Source: Coprinellus micaceus
Taxonomy: Eukaryota > Basidiomycota > Agaricomycetes > Agaricales > Psathyrellaceae
Direction: 5' to 3'
NCBI GenBank assembly: GCA_951394405.1
Contig: OX596341.1
Span: 1,116,001-1,180,000 of the forward strand
Length of the DNA stretch: 64,000 bases
Every line of letters begins with the position of its first letter. Positions within the stretch are counted from its first letter, which is position 1. The notes below the pieces were generated by a model that was not told the origin of the DNA, did no database searches, and saw nothing but the letters and a program-made list of their open reading frames with translations. Below, piece by piece: positions 45,214 through 55,619 of the stretch. A program made the position numbers and the translations under genes.

Positions 45214-45574
45214 CGGAACCTTGTCGAAGATGCTAGTAGTGCCCCTGGCTTCGTTATATAGGAAATTTTGGGGTTCATATGTGCCATTGTTCTATTTGCG
45301 CTTGGACACAGCTCTAGACCGCGTGTTAGGTGTTGAGTGGCTCAAAGGGCCCAATTAGAGTTAGTGCTGTTCGAGTAAGGTGTGCTCGAGTCACTGCAGG
45401 CAACATCATGGCGGTGAAGAGAGATTCGAGTGGCCGGCGATCACGGATTCAGGGGCAGAGGACCGTCCCATGGACTTCGGCGTCTCCGGTCCGTGTCCCT
45501 GGATCATCACGCGACGTCCCGAAAACCGGGACGCTGGAATTCGCCGCGGCTCACTGCTGTTCACGACGTCGACG
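45214..45574. other. Divergent intergenic region
   Basis: Shared 5' region of the membrane protein (minus) and uS19m (plus); no clear TATA. Confidence 0.4.
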
Positions 45575-46022
45575 ATGCGCGTTACTCAGGTTCTGCTCAA
45601 GCGCTCTGCCTGGAAGGGTAAGATTCAGGCGAGCCGTGGTGGTTCTCATACTCATGAACGACTTGTATAGGTCCCTACTTCGTCGCCTTCCCCAATCTCC
45701 GAGAGGCATTGACCAACCATACACCCATCAAGACCGACGCCCGCTCATGCACCATTCTCCCTAATTTCGTCGGGTAAGGAGGACATTTTCCAACGTCGGC
45801 GAAGCTCGAGCTAATATGCTGTCACCTTTGAAGGGTCCGGTTCCTCGTACATAACGGTAAAGACTACAACCCAGTGTTGGTGACGCAGGATATGGTTGGG
45901 CACAAGTTGGGAGAGTTCTCGCACACGAAGAAGAGGTTTACCTACCGGTGCGTGTGCTGTATCTTCTTTGGGCTGTGTAGAAGACTGACGTCCATGGCCG
46001 CAGCCAAACCAAGCGGTCATAG
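45575..46022 (+). CDS. RSM19: Mitochondrial small-subunit ribosomal protein uS19m
   Basis: Four exons: 45575-45617, 45671-45773, 45834-45947, 46004-46022; 92 aa, the normal size of S19. Start [18 protein letters not shown], then the family core [33 protein letters not shown] and [25 protein letters not shown] with the basic tail is the S19 signature that contacts 16S-type rRNA at the head of the small subunit. The Rsm19-like start and the QTK ending indicate the mitochondrial rather than the cytosolic (uS19/RPS15) form. Every junction is in phase. Confidence 0.93.
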
Positions 46023-46632
46023 AGACCACCCTTTTCCGCTTTGCTACTTCCCCCGTTCGCCTTCTCGCCCAGCCAGTGGCTACATCCCCGCAAAAGGGTC
46101 GCTTCGCAGCCACGAGGGCTGCACTTGGAGTACAGCGATACGTAGTGCCCTTTACCCTGGCTTGGAATCCTCACACGAACCCTACTCCGCCTTACACTAC
46201 GACCATCGCATTAGACAAGTTAATCCAAGATACCTGCTCCCAACCCACACCCGTTGGTCCCGGTGGCCGTTCTCTTGTGACGATTGCGGCCCCTGTGCGA
46301 CACGATACGGACAGATACCGAGTTTTCATGGTACTTTTCGTCCACCGAAGGCGCTAAGGTCATAGCTGAGGTGGGCTGGGGCGATGCGTTGACCCTGGTC
46401 AAAGCCTACACGGTAACGTGCAGCCATTGAAGATCATGTTTACTCCAAGTTTGCCATCCGACTTTCCTTAACAGGTTTGCAAAAGTCACTAACAGAACCA
46501 AATTGGTGGTCCTTGCTTTCGTCTCCCCTCGTCCTATTTATTTCAGACTCGCGCCCCCACTATGTCCCTGTACCTTCGCCTCTCCTCGACGCTCCCAATC
46601 CACTCACACCTTCCTCTGGAGCCCAATCTTCA
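46023..46632. other. Intergenic region
   Basis: About 600 bases; several stop-free short frames but no start, splice or motif support. Confidence 0.4.
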
Positions 46633-47814
46633 ATGGCACGTTCATGGAAACCCCTCAAGAAGTCTCGTTCGCTCGATCTATCCGGCCAAGGCCACCTTTA
46701 TTCTTCCCTCCGCCTGCCCACCAAGACTCCGAACCCCATGGCGGACCTCGAACCCTCGAGCTCCAGTGACGACGAGACCTCGTATTCCGGGTCTCCACTC
46801 ACCCAGACTGCCGTCGAAGGTCCCGATGGTTCTCTAACCAACTACGACACTCAATCAGAGACTCCGATTTCGACTACTGTGGACGAAGCCACCCCGGCCA
46901 CAGCGGTGGAAGTACTGGCCCAGGACAAGAAGCTCGCGGAGGATATCAATTATGACGACAGTACCTGCTACTGCCGTCCTTCCGTTGATGAAGATTCTTC
47001 GGCCATCGACAGTGTTAGAAGGGTTATTGACGAGGTGGCCGAGCCCGATGGAGCCGCCGTTACCGACGAGGAAGACTCCTCAACGACTGAGGACGATGAG
47101 GGCTCGCTGGGAATCCACCCTTCTGAAGTCTCCGACGCCCACTGCGACGCGGCTCAGCCCTCCAGCCAAGAAACCACGTCGGAGGGCGAGGCCTCGACCA
47201 GCACCACCACGACGGCGCCCGAGCTCTCGCCCCTCATTGGCTTCAATCATCTGGAAGAATTCCCCGACCCCCCAGTCGATGAGGTTGATCAATATACGGG
47301 CCCTGAAGAGGAAGACGACGCACCCCAGTCCAATTACGACGACAGCTCTGGTTCCCTCTCTCCTTTGACCGAGATTTCGTCCTCCGGCGCAGAGGAAGAC
47401 GGGTGGACGTCGGACGAGGACGGCCTATCGAACATTTCTAGCCCTAGCTCCATCTCCCCCCTCTTGATCGAGGTAGCGTCCCTCGAGGAGGGGAGTTCGA
47501 ATGGCCTCGATGAAGCCCCCCTCCCTGGACCGGAGGATGAAGAGCCCGCTTCGCCAGGAGTTCAGACAGGCGACATCACTTCCCCAGGGCTTTACCGTGG
47601 CTTCGCCACTCCTGCTGGAGTTGACGAGGAGGAAGCAAGGCAAGAAAAGATTCAAGCCAACCTGCCATCTTCCTCACCTGACCTCTTCGCAGGCCTCCTC
47701 CCTCCAGAGCTTGGGCTTCCTCCATTGGTCGAGGACGACGGGGTTGAGCGCTTCCTGCTCTGGTCTGCGACCATGTGCGTTTGTCGGAGCGAGGGTGTGT
47801 GTCGCCACATCTAG
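46633..47814 (+). CDS. Acidic Ser/Thr/Pro-rich hypothetical protein
   Basis: 393 aa from the first in-frame ATG (MARSWKPLKKSRSLDLSG). The frame is open further upstream without ATG. The body is strongly acidic and low-complexity (Asp, Glu, Ser, Pro), with repeated DDS and EEDE clusters and the motif YDDS twice, typical of a disordered nuclear or regulatory protein. No domain recognised. A 40-nt intron (47775-47814, GTGCGT...CATCTAG) could remove the stop and extend the protein to a TAA at 47935 (420 aa); its length is below the usual minimum, so the unspliced end is kept. Confidence 0.55.
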   Translation: MARSWKPLKKSRSLDLSGQGHLYSSLRLPTKTPNPMADLEPSSSSDDETSYSGSPLTQTAVEGPDGSLTNYDTQSETPISTTVDEATPATAVEVLAQDKKLAEDINYDDSTCYCRPSVDEDSSAIDSVRRVIDEVAEPDGAAVTDEEDSSTTEDDEGSLGIHPSEVSDAHCDAAQPSSQETTSEGEASTSTTTTAPELSPLIGFNHLEEFPDPPVDEVDQYTGPEEEDDAPQSNYDDSSGSLSPLTEISSSGAEEDGWTSDEDGLSNISSPSSISPLLIEVASLEEGSSNGLDEAPLPGPEDEEPASPGVQTGDITSPGLYRGFATPAGVDEEEARQEKIQANLPSSSPDLFAGLLPPELGLPPLVEDDGVERFLLWSATMCVCRSEGVCRHI

Positions 47815-47935
47815 AGGCGATGAAAGCGTCAATGCGTTACATTCAACCTACATTCCGGGGAACCCCATCGTTACATTTCGTTCTGTTAAACACACTACAG
47901 CCTATTCCCACATATTCCCACAATCATCTCCTTAA

Positions 47936-48681
47936 AACCCCTTCCCCGTCTTTGGCCGACCTGGCGCCAACGATTGAATGTATCAAAGCAACCCTCAGAC
48001 TAAATGCCTTCTTCGGGTTGTAGTCGCTGCGACGCGATTCCCGGGAAGGCTGTGGCAAGGGGGTCCACCATAAGCAGTTCGGCGTAGATGGAGAGTGTGG
48101 GCTTCACAACGCCCGCAGAGTGTTCGATGGGGTGGAGGTGGAGGATCGGGGCCATGGGCAATGTAACGTTTCTGGGTTGGCGGTCGGGGCCAAGATACCT
48201 GCCTCGATCATTAGAGGGATAACTCTTCATCACACCATACCGTCCCACCATACCTGACCACACAGTGGCAGGTCACGACGATAGTGGGCGCCTAATTGAC
48301 ATCAGGGATCGGGGAGCCGTGTGGCGCTGCCCCTCCGAAGGTTCACGGGCAGTGGATCTGTCGAGATGGTTTGGCGACGACAACCATCTCTCATCTCTCA
48401 GCCTCTCCGTGCTGCATACGGTCCATCATTTAGAAGATACAGCGAGATCAAGGACTCAACGGCATGACATGACCTCGACGACGCTCCAATTCTGAATGGG
48501 AGAAGATCGAACGGTTCTTACGCCGTTTTACCTTCGCGAATCACCCAGATTGCTTCGAACAGCAACAACAACAACAATGTTCCTCGGGCACACTTCATAT
48601 AAGGCTAGCCAACGGAAGCCCGTCCTTTCGCTCGTTGAGTCCCCGCTTCCCTCCCTCTGCTCAGCGGCTACCCCCCACGAC
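47936..48681. other. No gene seen
   Basis: Promoter-side flank of the lectin-like gene; chance ORFs only. Confidence 0.45.
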
Positions 48682-49934
48682 ATGACCACAGAATCGATAC
48701 TCTCGTCGGGCACGTACACAATATTCACCGGCGCCATCTCTGGTGGATATGTTCAATATCCAAACGATACCTCGAAGTGGGTAAGGCTGGCCCCTGAAGT
48801 AGCTCTAAGCCCGTCACAACTAGTCAGTAGTGTTCTCGTGTTCAGATCAATACGCAATTGACTAATGGATTCTCTAGTGGGCATTTGAGCCTTCCGCGAC
48901 CAACCAAAGTGCATTCAATATCAAAAGTCGTGGAACTGGGGCCCATTTGACGTGGAGAAACGCTGCCGAATCAGTGGATCTCATAGGTTTCCAAGCAGAT
49001 ACTTGGCCCTGGTTCCTACGCCCGGGTGCTGCCGGCGGTGATTTCTACCAGTGCGTTTGTGGGCTGAGATGTTCGCTTCCACTCCTCACGCGAATCCGCG
49101 ATCTCAATGTCACGCTAGCATTTGCTTCGATGAATCGTGCAACTACGTATGGGTACCATATGCGCAACTCGGCGGAGGTACAAATAACGACACAGTGAGT
49201 CTTCACTCCTGTCACGTCCCGCAGTGTCGACTTACTATACACAGATCCGGCTGGCTGCCCGGGAACTCTCTGCAAACTTGGATACACAGTGGATGATTTT
49301 GCCATTGCCCCCCGCCTCCAATACACCCTCCAGTACCCCCTCCAGTACCGCCAATTCCGATATCGTCCCCTCCACCAATCCATCCAAGCCTCGCCCTCCG
49401 GTTGGTGCCATTGTGGGTGGGACTGTAGGTGGATTTGGACTTCTGTGTCTCCTCGTGCTTGGGATTCTGTGGTACCGGTTAAGGAAACGCCGATGGACCG
49501 AAGCTAAGGTGGCTCCCCCACCGCGTTCCCCATCTATGACTGAGAACGTCACCCAATTTAGTGAGCCTGCCCCCTCGTCGATATCGACCTCCGAACCCTA
49601 CCCTTCCCATAACTCTCCACCCCATCCTGCTACCCGACGCAAAGGCGCCAATAGCCTTCTCAGTTCGACCTCACCAAACGAAATCCTGAGTGGCAGCGCC
49701 CCATCTCACACGCTCTCGCTCAGCTCCAACTCTTTCGGGCCGCCGCTACTCCCATCAGGATCCCAATGGTCGACCATAGGCCTCTCGGGAACGAGTGCCC
49801 CTTCGTCACCACACGACCATACAGCTCCTCACCCACCTGGCGGTCCAGTAGAACACTTCGCGGAGGATAGTGGCATCCGACTCCCGGCTGAAATACCAAC
49901 GATGGAACGTCCACCTATATATACAAGCCACTAG
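48682..49934 (+). CDS. Lectin-like (beta-trefoil type) domain with transmembrane helix
   Basis: Four exons: 48682-48822, 48878-49050, 49119-49194, 49245-49934; 359 aa. Residues 1-150 have the repeated short beta/Trp pattern (YTIFTG, GYVQYPN, LWAFEPS, QWMILPLP) of ricin-B-like lectin folds. A Ser/Thr/Pro stalk follows, then a membrane helix (about 184-206, AIVGGTVGGFGLLCLLVLGI) with RLRKRR stop-transfer and a 150-residue Ser/Pro-rich tail. No signal peptide. Exon sizes (141, 173, 76) and phases nearly equal those of the convergent gene at 50142 (138, 170, 76), so the N-terminal domains are homologous while the C-termini differ. The lectin assignment is by pattern only. Confidence 0.78.
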
Positions 49935-50141
49935 TCATCAAGGAAACCGGTACTTTGGCACTTCCCTTTGCATCTCGATGCCTTTCAGTGCCTAAGCAAG
50001 CGCGGTGTGTGATCTTGGGCGCTTGTTTTGCTGCTTGCTTCGTGGGAAACCGTGGGGTGAGAAGAATATGGAATGTCTAGTTGAAGCGTAGTGCACAAAA
50101 CACACACGGGCTTCACGAGAGGGGGTACTGAAGTATATACA

Positions 50142-51640
50142 TCAAGACGGGGTGCCGGTGAGTACCAGTAGTACGGTCGTTCCCACCACTGTAGCCCACA
50201 TCAAGGCACTAGCGTACGGTGCGGTGCGGTGCGAGGAAGACTCCAATTTGCAGGTGGTCTCTGGGAGACTCAGTGCAGGGAACCCAGAGCCGCAATTTGT
50301 GAAAATCGCGTCGTATCCGAACACACGACCTGGCTGGATCGAGAGGGTGTCAAGCGGCCTCGATTTTGAAAGGGGCCAAGTTAGTCGAACGGTCGACGCG
50401 TAGACTGTACCGGAAAACTCACTTGTCACCAACTTTTATAACACCAGGGATCACTTGGTAGGATATATTCGCAACAAGGGTTCCCTATCAGAAGTATTGT
50501 CGCGTTAGACTGTGGCGGTATCAGAACACGCGAGACTTACAATCTGGCCAGGTGGTATAGTGATCTCAACTGAGTGCGATTGAGTCTTCGTCTCTTCCAC
50601 ACTCTGCCCCACCGTCGTGCTCACGCTCACGCTAGCAACGCCCAAATCAGCTTCTATACCTGCTGTCACTTCGACGCTGAACGAGTGCCCGAGCTCGTAT
50701 GTGCCTCCAACGGTGGACTTGATCGATTCGTTTTGGGAACCACCGGACGCTTGATTGCAGTTGGAGACAGGCGTTCCGATAATCACCCTCCGCGTCTCTG
50801 GCAGTGATATGCCTCCCTGGGAGGACGCGTAATGATGAGACCTCGACTTCGCATTTTAGCACAATGTCTGCTTACTGATGGTTCGAAGGCGCATTTCTCT
50901 TTGCCACAAGGAGCGCATTTTAGCAGTTCCTTGAAATCGCTGGCCGTGGCCGTGGCTGCTGCCGGCTGGGTTGTCGACGCAGGCGCCTCTGTGGTAGCCG
51001 TCGCAGCCACAGGCAAAATCCTCCACTGGGCGTCCAGCCCAACGAACCTTTCGCTCCTGGCCAGGCGAATCTGCAAATTGGCGATCACAAAGTGAGTCGC
51101 GTTCTGGTGGTGATACTGCCAAGGGATCTCTCACCTCGTTGTCTTCGGCCGTCCCCTCGAGCAAAGCGTATGGCGCCCACCCCCAACTGCAGGGTAGGTC
51201 GTAACAGATGCTATTCCGATGGGGGTTAGATTGGCTTGGATAACAGGTAGCCACGAACTGACTGGTATAGGTCGGCGCCATCAACGCCTTGCTTCAGGTA
51301 CCAGGCGGATGGAGTTTGCCGACTCATTATGAAGTAAGTGTTGCCGCTCGCGACATAGGCTAGATAGGTGCTTGTTTCGTGAGCTCTAATGTTATATGCT
51401 CCAGAGGACCCCGCGGAAGACTCAAATATCCACTGAGGGAAGATCATGAATAGTAAATGTTAGCGCTCATCGTCATTGCTAAGTATAGAGCGAGCCACAA
51501 ACCTGTTGAGATGTGTTTCCGGCCGCTTCGGATGCGAGCGTGACATAGGTAGAACTGGAGTTTGGAAATTGGACGTATCCCAAGGCGTGCGCCCTGGTGA
51601 AGATTGTATACGGGGTGGAGAACGAGTTTATACTGGACAT
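50142..51640 (-). CDS. Lectin-like domain plus aerolysin/ETX-like predicted pore-forming region
   Basis: Seven exons (high to low): 51640-51503, 51432-51263, 51210-51135, 51070-50876, 50795-50541, 50484-50423, 50358-50142; 370 aa, all in phase. Residues 1-140 are the same lectin-like domain as in the neighbour. Then comes a Thr/Ala linker and a Cys-bearing segment (CAPCGKEKC). Residues about 195-310 show alternating Ser/Thr/Val strands ending in an IPPGQ turn, the look of the amphipathic hairpin and cap of aerolysin/ETX-MTX2 proteins. A final FGYDAIFTNCGSG block precedes a hydrophobic C-terminal 20 residues, unusual for soluble pore formers. No signal peptide. Fungal proteins of this plan act in defence or feeding; activity here is inferred. 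Confidence 0.72.
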
Positions 51641-52514
51641 TATTAGGATGGTCGAGAGCAGGTGCGGGGCTGTGTGACTGGAGAGGGACTGAAGATTCTG
51701 AAGGGGGATTCTTCGTCCCGCTCAATTTTATTGAAATCACCACGGGCTGAGTGTGAAGGCACGCGATGGCCTCATGATTACTTGGCAGACAGCTGCACCA
51801 TCCGCATCCCATTTTCTTTGTCCGATGTGCGTTCATACTTGTCGCATCACAGATATGGGTACTAAATTGGCGTGCCCTAGCCGCTCATATAGGCGAAGCC
51901 CCGGCTTGCACTCGTGCGTATGACAGGGACTCAATAGAAAGGATCGGATTGGCTTTATCATATACATGCGGGTTCTGGGCGCTGGCAGATACCCCACGGC
52001 TACGGTTCGCGCCTCGTTGAACTCTTAGGAACACGGTGAGCACGCCGCGAAGATAGAGAATGTCGTCTCTCTTTTTCCCCTCCCGAGAACTGGGCGTTTG
52101 CTTCAGAGAAGGGGGAAAGCTCGGCTACAAAGATGAAAACCACTGTGTGCGGGTTCTCATATTTCATGCCCTCAGAAAGGATTTCCGGAACTACGGATCC
52201 AATCCCAGGGTTTGCCATCTGCCTTGGCTCTATCGGAGGTGGGCGCTTAATCAACTGACCCCTATGACGAGAAGAGGGGGGCGTCGCGTGGGATCGACGG
52301 CTTCCAAAGGGCGCGTTGCTTGGAGCTGCTTCGCCCCCTTAAGCTTCATTGGACGTCGTTGGGATCAGATCGGATCCGGACGAACCCACTACCTAGGGGG
52401 TGCATGGCCACGGGGACTTCCGCACGTTCCGGGGAAGCATGTTCGTTATGGGAGCAAGCTCGGTAAACTGTCGATATGAGGAGCCCTCGTATCTCCAGAT
52501 GCTATGTGGCGCGA
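51641..52514. other. No gene seen
   Basis: 5' flank of the lectin/pore-former gene; chance ORFs. Confidence 0.4.
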
Positions 52515-52625
52515 ATTGGAGTCTTCGATTCGCAACCAGCCTCGGGTAGATGGAGCGCAGGGGAGGAGGGGGCAGACCCGCAATTGGTGAAGACCACTTC
52601 ATATCCGAAAACGGAGCCTTTATGC
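52515..52625 (-). pseudogene. Last-exon relic of a second lectin/pore-former gene
   Basis: Minus-strand translation keeps VFGYEVVFTNCGS against VFGYDAIFTNCGS in the last exon of the gene at 50142, followed by PALHLPEAGCES against PALSLPETTCKL. Only this piece is left. The conserved reading frame also fixes the frame of the intact gene's last exon. Confidence 0.65.
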
Positions 52626-53237
52626 AAGATTAGGCACAGCTGTCCTGGTCTGAGGTAGGTCTCGGGACCAATTCTTGGTGTAGCTCTCGAGGAGGGTACT
52701 AGGAAGTTCCAGGAACGAAGTCATGAGAGCAGGAGCTTTGTTGCAAAGGGTGTGGACCTTGGCTGAGTACACATTAGTGATGCGAGAGTGCGAATGACTC
52801 GAACGAACGGTTTTCTTGATATGTTCCGGGTTGTGGAACAGCTGGACAGGAATTTTTGATGATGGACAGCCCGCGACCAGGAGGAAAACGCATGTCCTTT
52901 CGAAACGTGTTCAAAGTGCGACACTTCCACTGTATGACGAATTGGTTAGCGGAGTCACCGAGTTCGAGTGTGAGATTTATGTATGAACATGGCCCACGAG
53001 TCCTTGAATCGAGAGGAAATGGTATACGGATTGGTCAAGGCCTTCTACCCGTCAGCGCGCCAATCTCGTTACCCCTATTCACGCTCCACGCGTTCCTATT
53101 GCTCCCGGCCACAACGCGTGCCCCGCCACCGTGACAGAATTCAAAGTTAAACCATAACTTCGTCTCTATTCATCCTCTCCTGGCCTCTCTTATTGGCTTT
53201 GGCTCCCTTGAATTCTCTATTGGCCCGATAGTACGAG
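52626..53237. other. No gene seen
   Basis: About 600 bases before the MYND gene; nothing recognised. Confidence 0.4.
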
Positions 53238-54764
53238 ATGGACCGCCGACGTGGAGCGGAAGGCGTCTTTGGTATCGGGGGCGGGAAGATGGTGTCGCGA
53301 GAGTCTGAGCGAAAGTATGTGTTGCTACGTTTCGAATGCTGAACCTGGCCTTACCCTTTAGAATTCGAATAGTTTAAACATTGCTCGCGACCTGTGCCAA
53401 CGACGAAAGCCATACGAGGCTGTTCCATATCTCCAGAGAGCGTTGAAGGACCCACGGAACATCGACGCCGGTATCGAGTTGGCATTCCTTGCTCCCAATA
53501 AGAAAGAATGTGTCAAAATACTTGAAGACGCAGCAGAGAGAGGTCAGATATCCTGTTATATTCCGTTTGGATGCAAAGACAAGTCACTGACGAACCGATA
53601 TTCGAACAGGCAAGGACATACTTCTCAAAGATTGGCTCGGCCCCAACGCGTTCGATGATGGTGGTCCACACGTTGGTCGCTTCTGGGGCCTTTTGGAGAC
53701 GCGCCCGTATATGCGAGCACTCTCTGCGCTGGGTAGAATGTATTTCGAGACTGAGGAGTACACCAAGAGCACGTAAGTCCCGAATTCCTCCACGCAGTTA
53801 CGTTCTGACGCCCCTCCCCAACGTACGTAGGGCGACATACATTGAAATGCTGCGCCTTAATCCAGGGGACAACCAGGGTATCCGCACCAGCGTTGGAAGC
53901 TCCCTCATCCGCGATGGTCGCTACGCCGATGGCCTATACTTTGCCCAGAAGTGGCTTGAGAATACCCTCGGAAATGGCATGCCGATGGCACGCGGCGGTA
54001 CAGATTTCGGCGAGCCCAGCAAGACCCTGTATACACCGGAGGTAGAGGCGAAGCTCAGCAGTTGCTGGAGTGGCGAAATGATCCATACTTCTGCGTTGGC
54101 AAGCTTCAAGCTTTTGGGAGATTGCGATCTGAGTCGACAGTACCTGAGGATTGCGGCGAAGGTTACCCCATACATTCTGCTCAGAATTCTTGGAAAAATT
54201 ACAAGGCCAAGTACGTCATTTCCTTCTCCCGCTAGGCTCATTGCCGGTGTGTGCTCATCTCACTGACGTCCCCCTATTACAGCGGAATTGAACATGCTAC
54301 CTCGAAGCCCGAATTCGCCGGAAGAAGCCCACGACTACCTCTGGCTATCCCAAGATCTCTGGATGGAAGAGGACGTGTGGAACTGGGCTGACAACAACCC
54401 CGATGCGAAGCAGGTCATCCTCAAGAACTGTAGTAACGAGGTTCAAGGATGTCGGACGAGGGAAGGAGAAGTCGCTCAGTTCAAGCGGTGCTCGGCGTGT
54501 CGCCTGGTGAGCACCCTACGCTAGCAGTACACTTTTAGGTGGAAAACTGATGACTGCTGGCACATCCTAGGTGTCATATTGTAGCGTCTCGTGCCAGAAA
54601 GCGCACTGGTCACAACACAAGACTGGTAAGTCCTACTTTTTCTTTGGCTTTCTCGGCCGGAACGTTGACGGGGGCTATTAGTCTGCAAGCAACAGCAGGA
54701 ACTCAAAGCCAGCGCCAAGGCGTTTGTCAAACCCGGTAAACCCCCGAAGAAGTCAGGAAAATAA
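53238..54764 (+). CDS. MYND-type zinc finger protein with TPR-like helical body
   Basis: Seven exons: 53238-53318, 53362-53542, 53610-53772, 53831-54210, 54283-54506, 54571-54625, 54682-54764; 388 aa. Start MDRRRGAEGVFGIGGGK. The helical body holds tetratricopeptide-like pairs (YEAVPYLQRALKDP; YIEMLRLNPGDNQG; GRYADGLYFAQKWLE). The C-terminus is a MYND finger split by introns: C-SAC-RLVSYC-SVSC-QKAHWSQH-KTVC, then a Lys-rich end. The donor of exon 1 is weak (TAT|GTGTTG) but is the only one that keeps the frame; this is the least certain junction. Not closely similar to the other MYND gene in the window. Function unknown. Confidence 0.78.
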
Positions 54765-55145
54765 GCCAAAATGTTTAGTAGCGAAGTCCTTGGATTCCTT
54801 GGATTCCCCTCTATCTGGATTCTAGGTACCGGTGCCCCATCTGACATTTATCTGAACAGAACTCATTAGCACATACCGTATGTGCCTTGATATATAATGC
54901 AACTAACTTGTTCGTGGCCCTATAGTTTAGACCGACGCTGGTTTCCGCCTGCATCAGTAGGCTATGCCCTTAGCTGCCCACAAGTCTCTGCATACATAGT
55001 AGGGGTTATCTACGCAAGGACCAAGGCCCATGGGATTCGTAGCTGAACGGCGGCCCTTAAAGAGCTGGTTTCACAGCTCAAGGTCCGGGTATACTGACTG
55101 AAGGTAGCGTCCCGTAAACACTGGACAGTGTCTTTTATTCTCTAT
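54765..55145. other. Intergenic region
   Basis: Nothing recognised upstream of the tRNA gene. Confidence 0.4.
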
Positions 55146-55251
55146 GCATCAATGAGGTAGTGGTAACCTGGGTCGTTGCCATTGGCCTGTTCTCTTCGAG
55201 GTACTTCAACGCTATTTCGACCCGCCGGGGGTTCGATTCCCTCTTGATGCA
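55146..55251 (+). tRNA. tRNA-Gly (GCC), with a 35-nt intron
   Basis: Folds completely: acceptor GCATCAA/TTGATGC plus discriminator A, D stem AGGT/ACCT around AGTGGTA, anticodon stem GGTCG/CGACC, loop TT-GCC-A, T stem GGGGG/CCCTC around TTCGATT, 4-base variable loop. The intron (about 55182-55216) sits one base 3' of the anticodon, the standard place. The B box GGTTCGATTCC is perfect. Mature length is 71 nt without CCA. The first T run that could end pol III transcription is about 55 bases downstream. Confidence 0.9.
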
Positions 55252-55619
55252 TCGATTCATCCAGGAGTCCAGGACCTCGAAGGAGATTATGCTCCTCGAG
55301 TTCCTTGCTTTTTATTGGTCGTTTGGCCTTGCTAGGCTTGCCTTGGAACAAGTTGGAAGTTAGAACTAGGTAGCCTAGAAGATATGGCATGCGCACTAGG
55401 ACCTGAAATTTTGAACGGGGGCATTGGAAGTAGTCGAGATATGATAAAACACACTAGTCAGTGGGATAGTTTACATGATTATACGGTACTGGGTCATAAG
55501 AGTTCGTTGTTATGGTACATAATAGTCCATAAGTATGCGAGGCGGGAACAATAGGTTGTCCGTTCCGTGCAATTACCGGCACGCAGAATGGATAAAGTTT
55601 CCACCGCTCCACCAGTACT
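55252..55619. other. Intergenic region
   Basis: tRNA downstream flank; contains a TTTTT run near 55310, nothing else recognised. Confidence 0.4.

Noticed and set aside
46076..46357. 93-codon ORF after uS19m
   Set aside because: Overlaps the uS19m 3' flank, no motif, several frames equally open.
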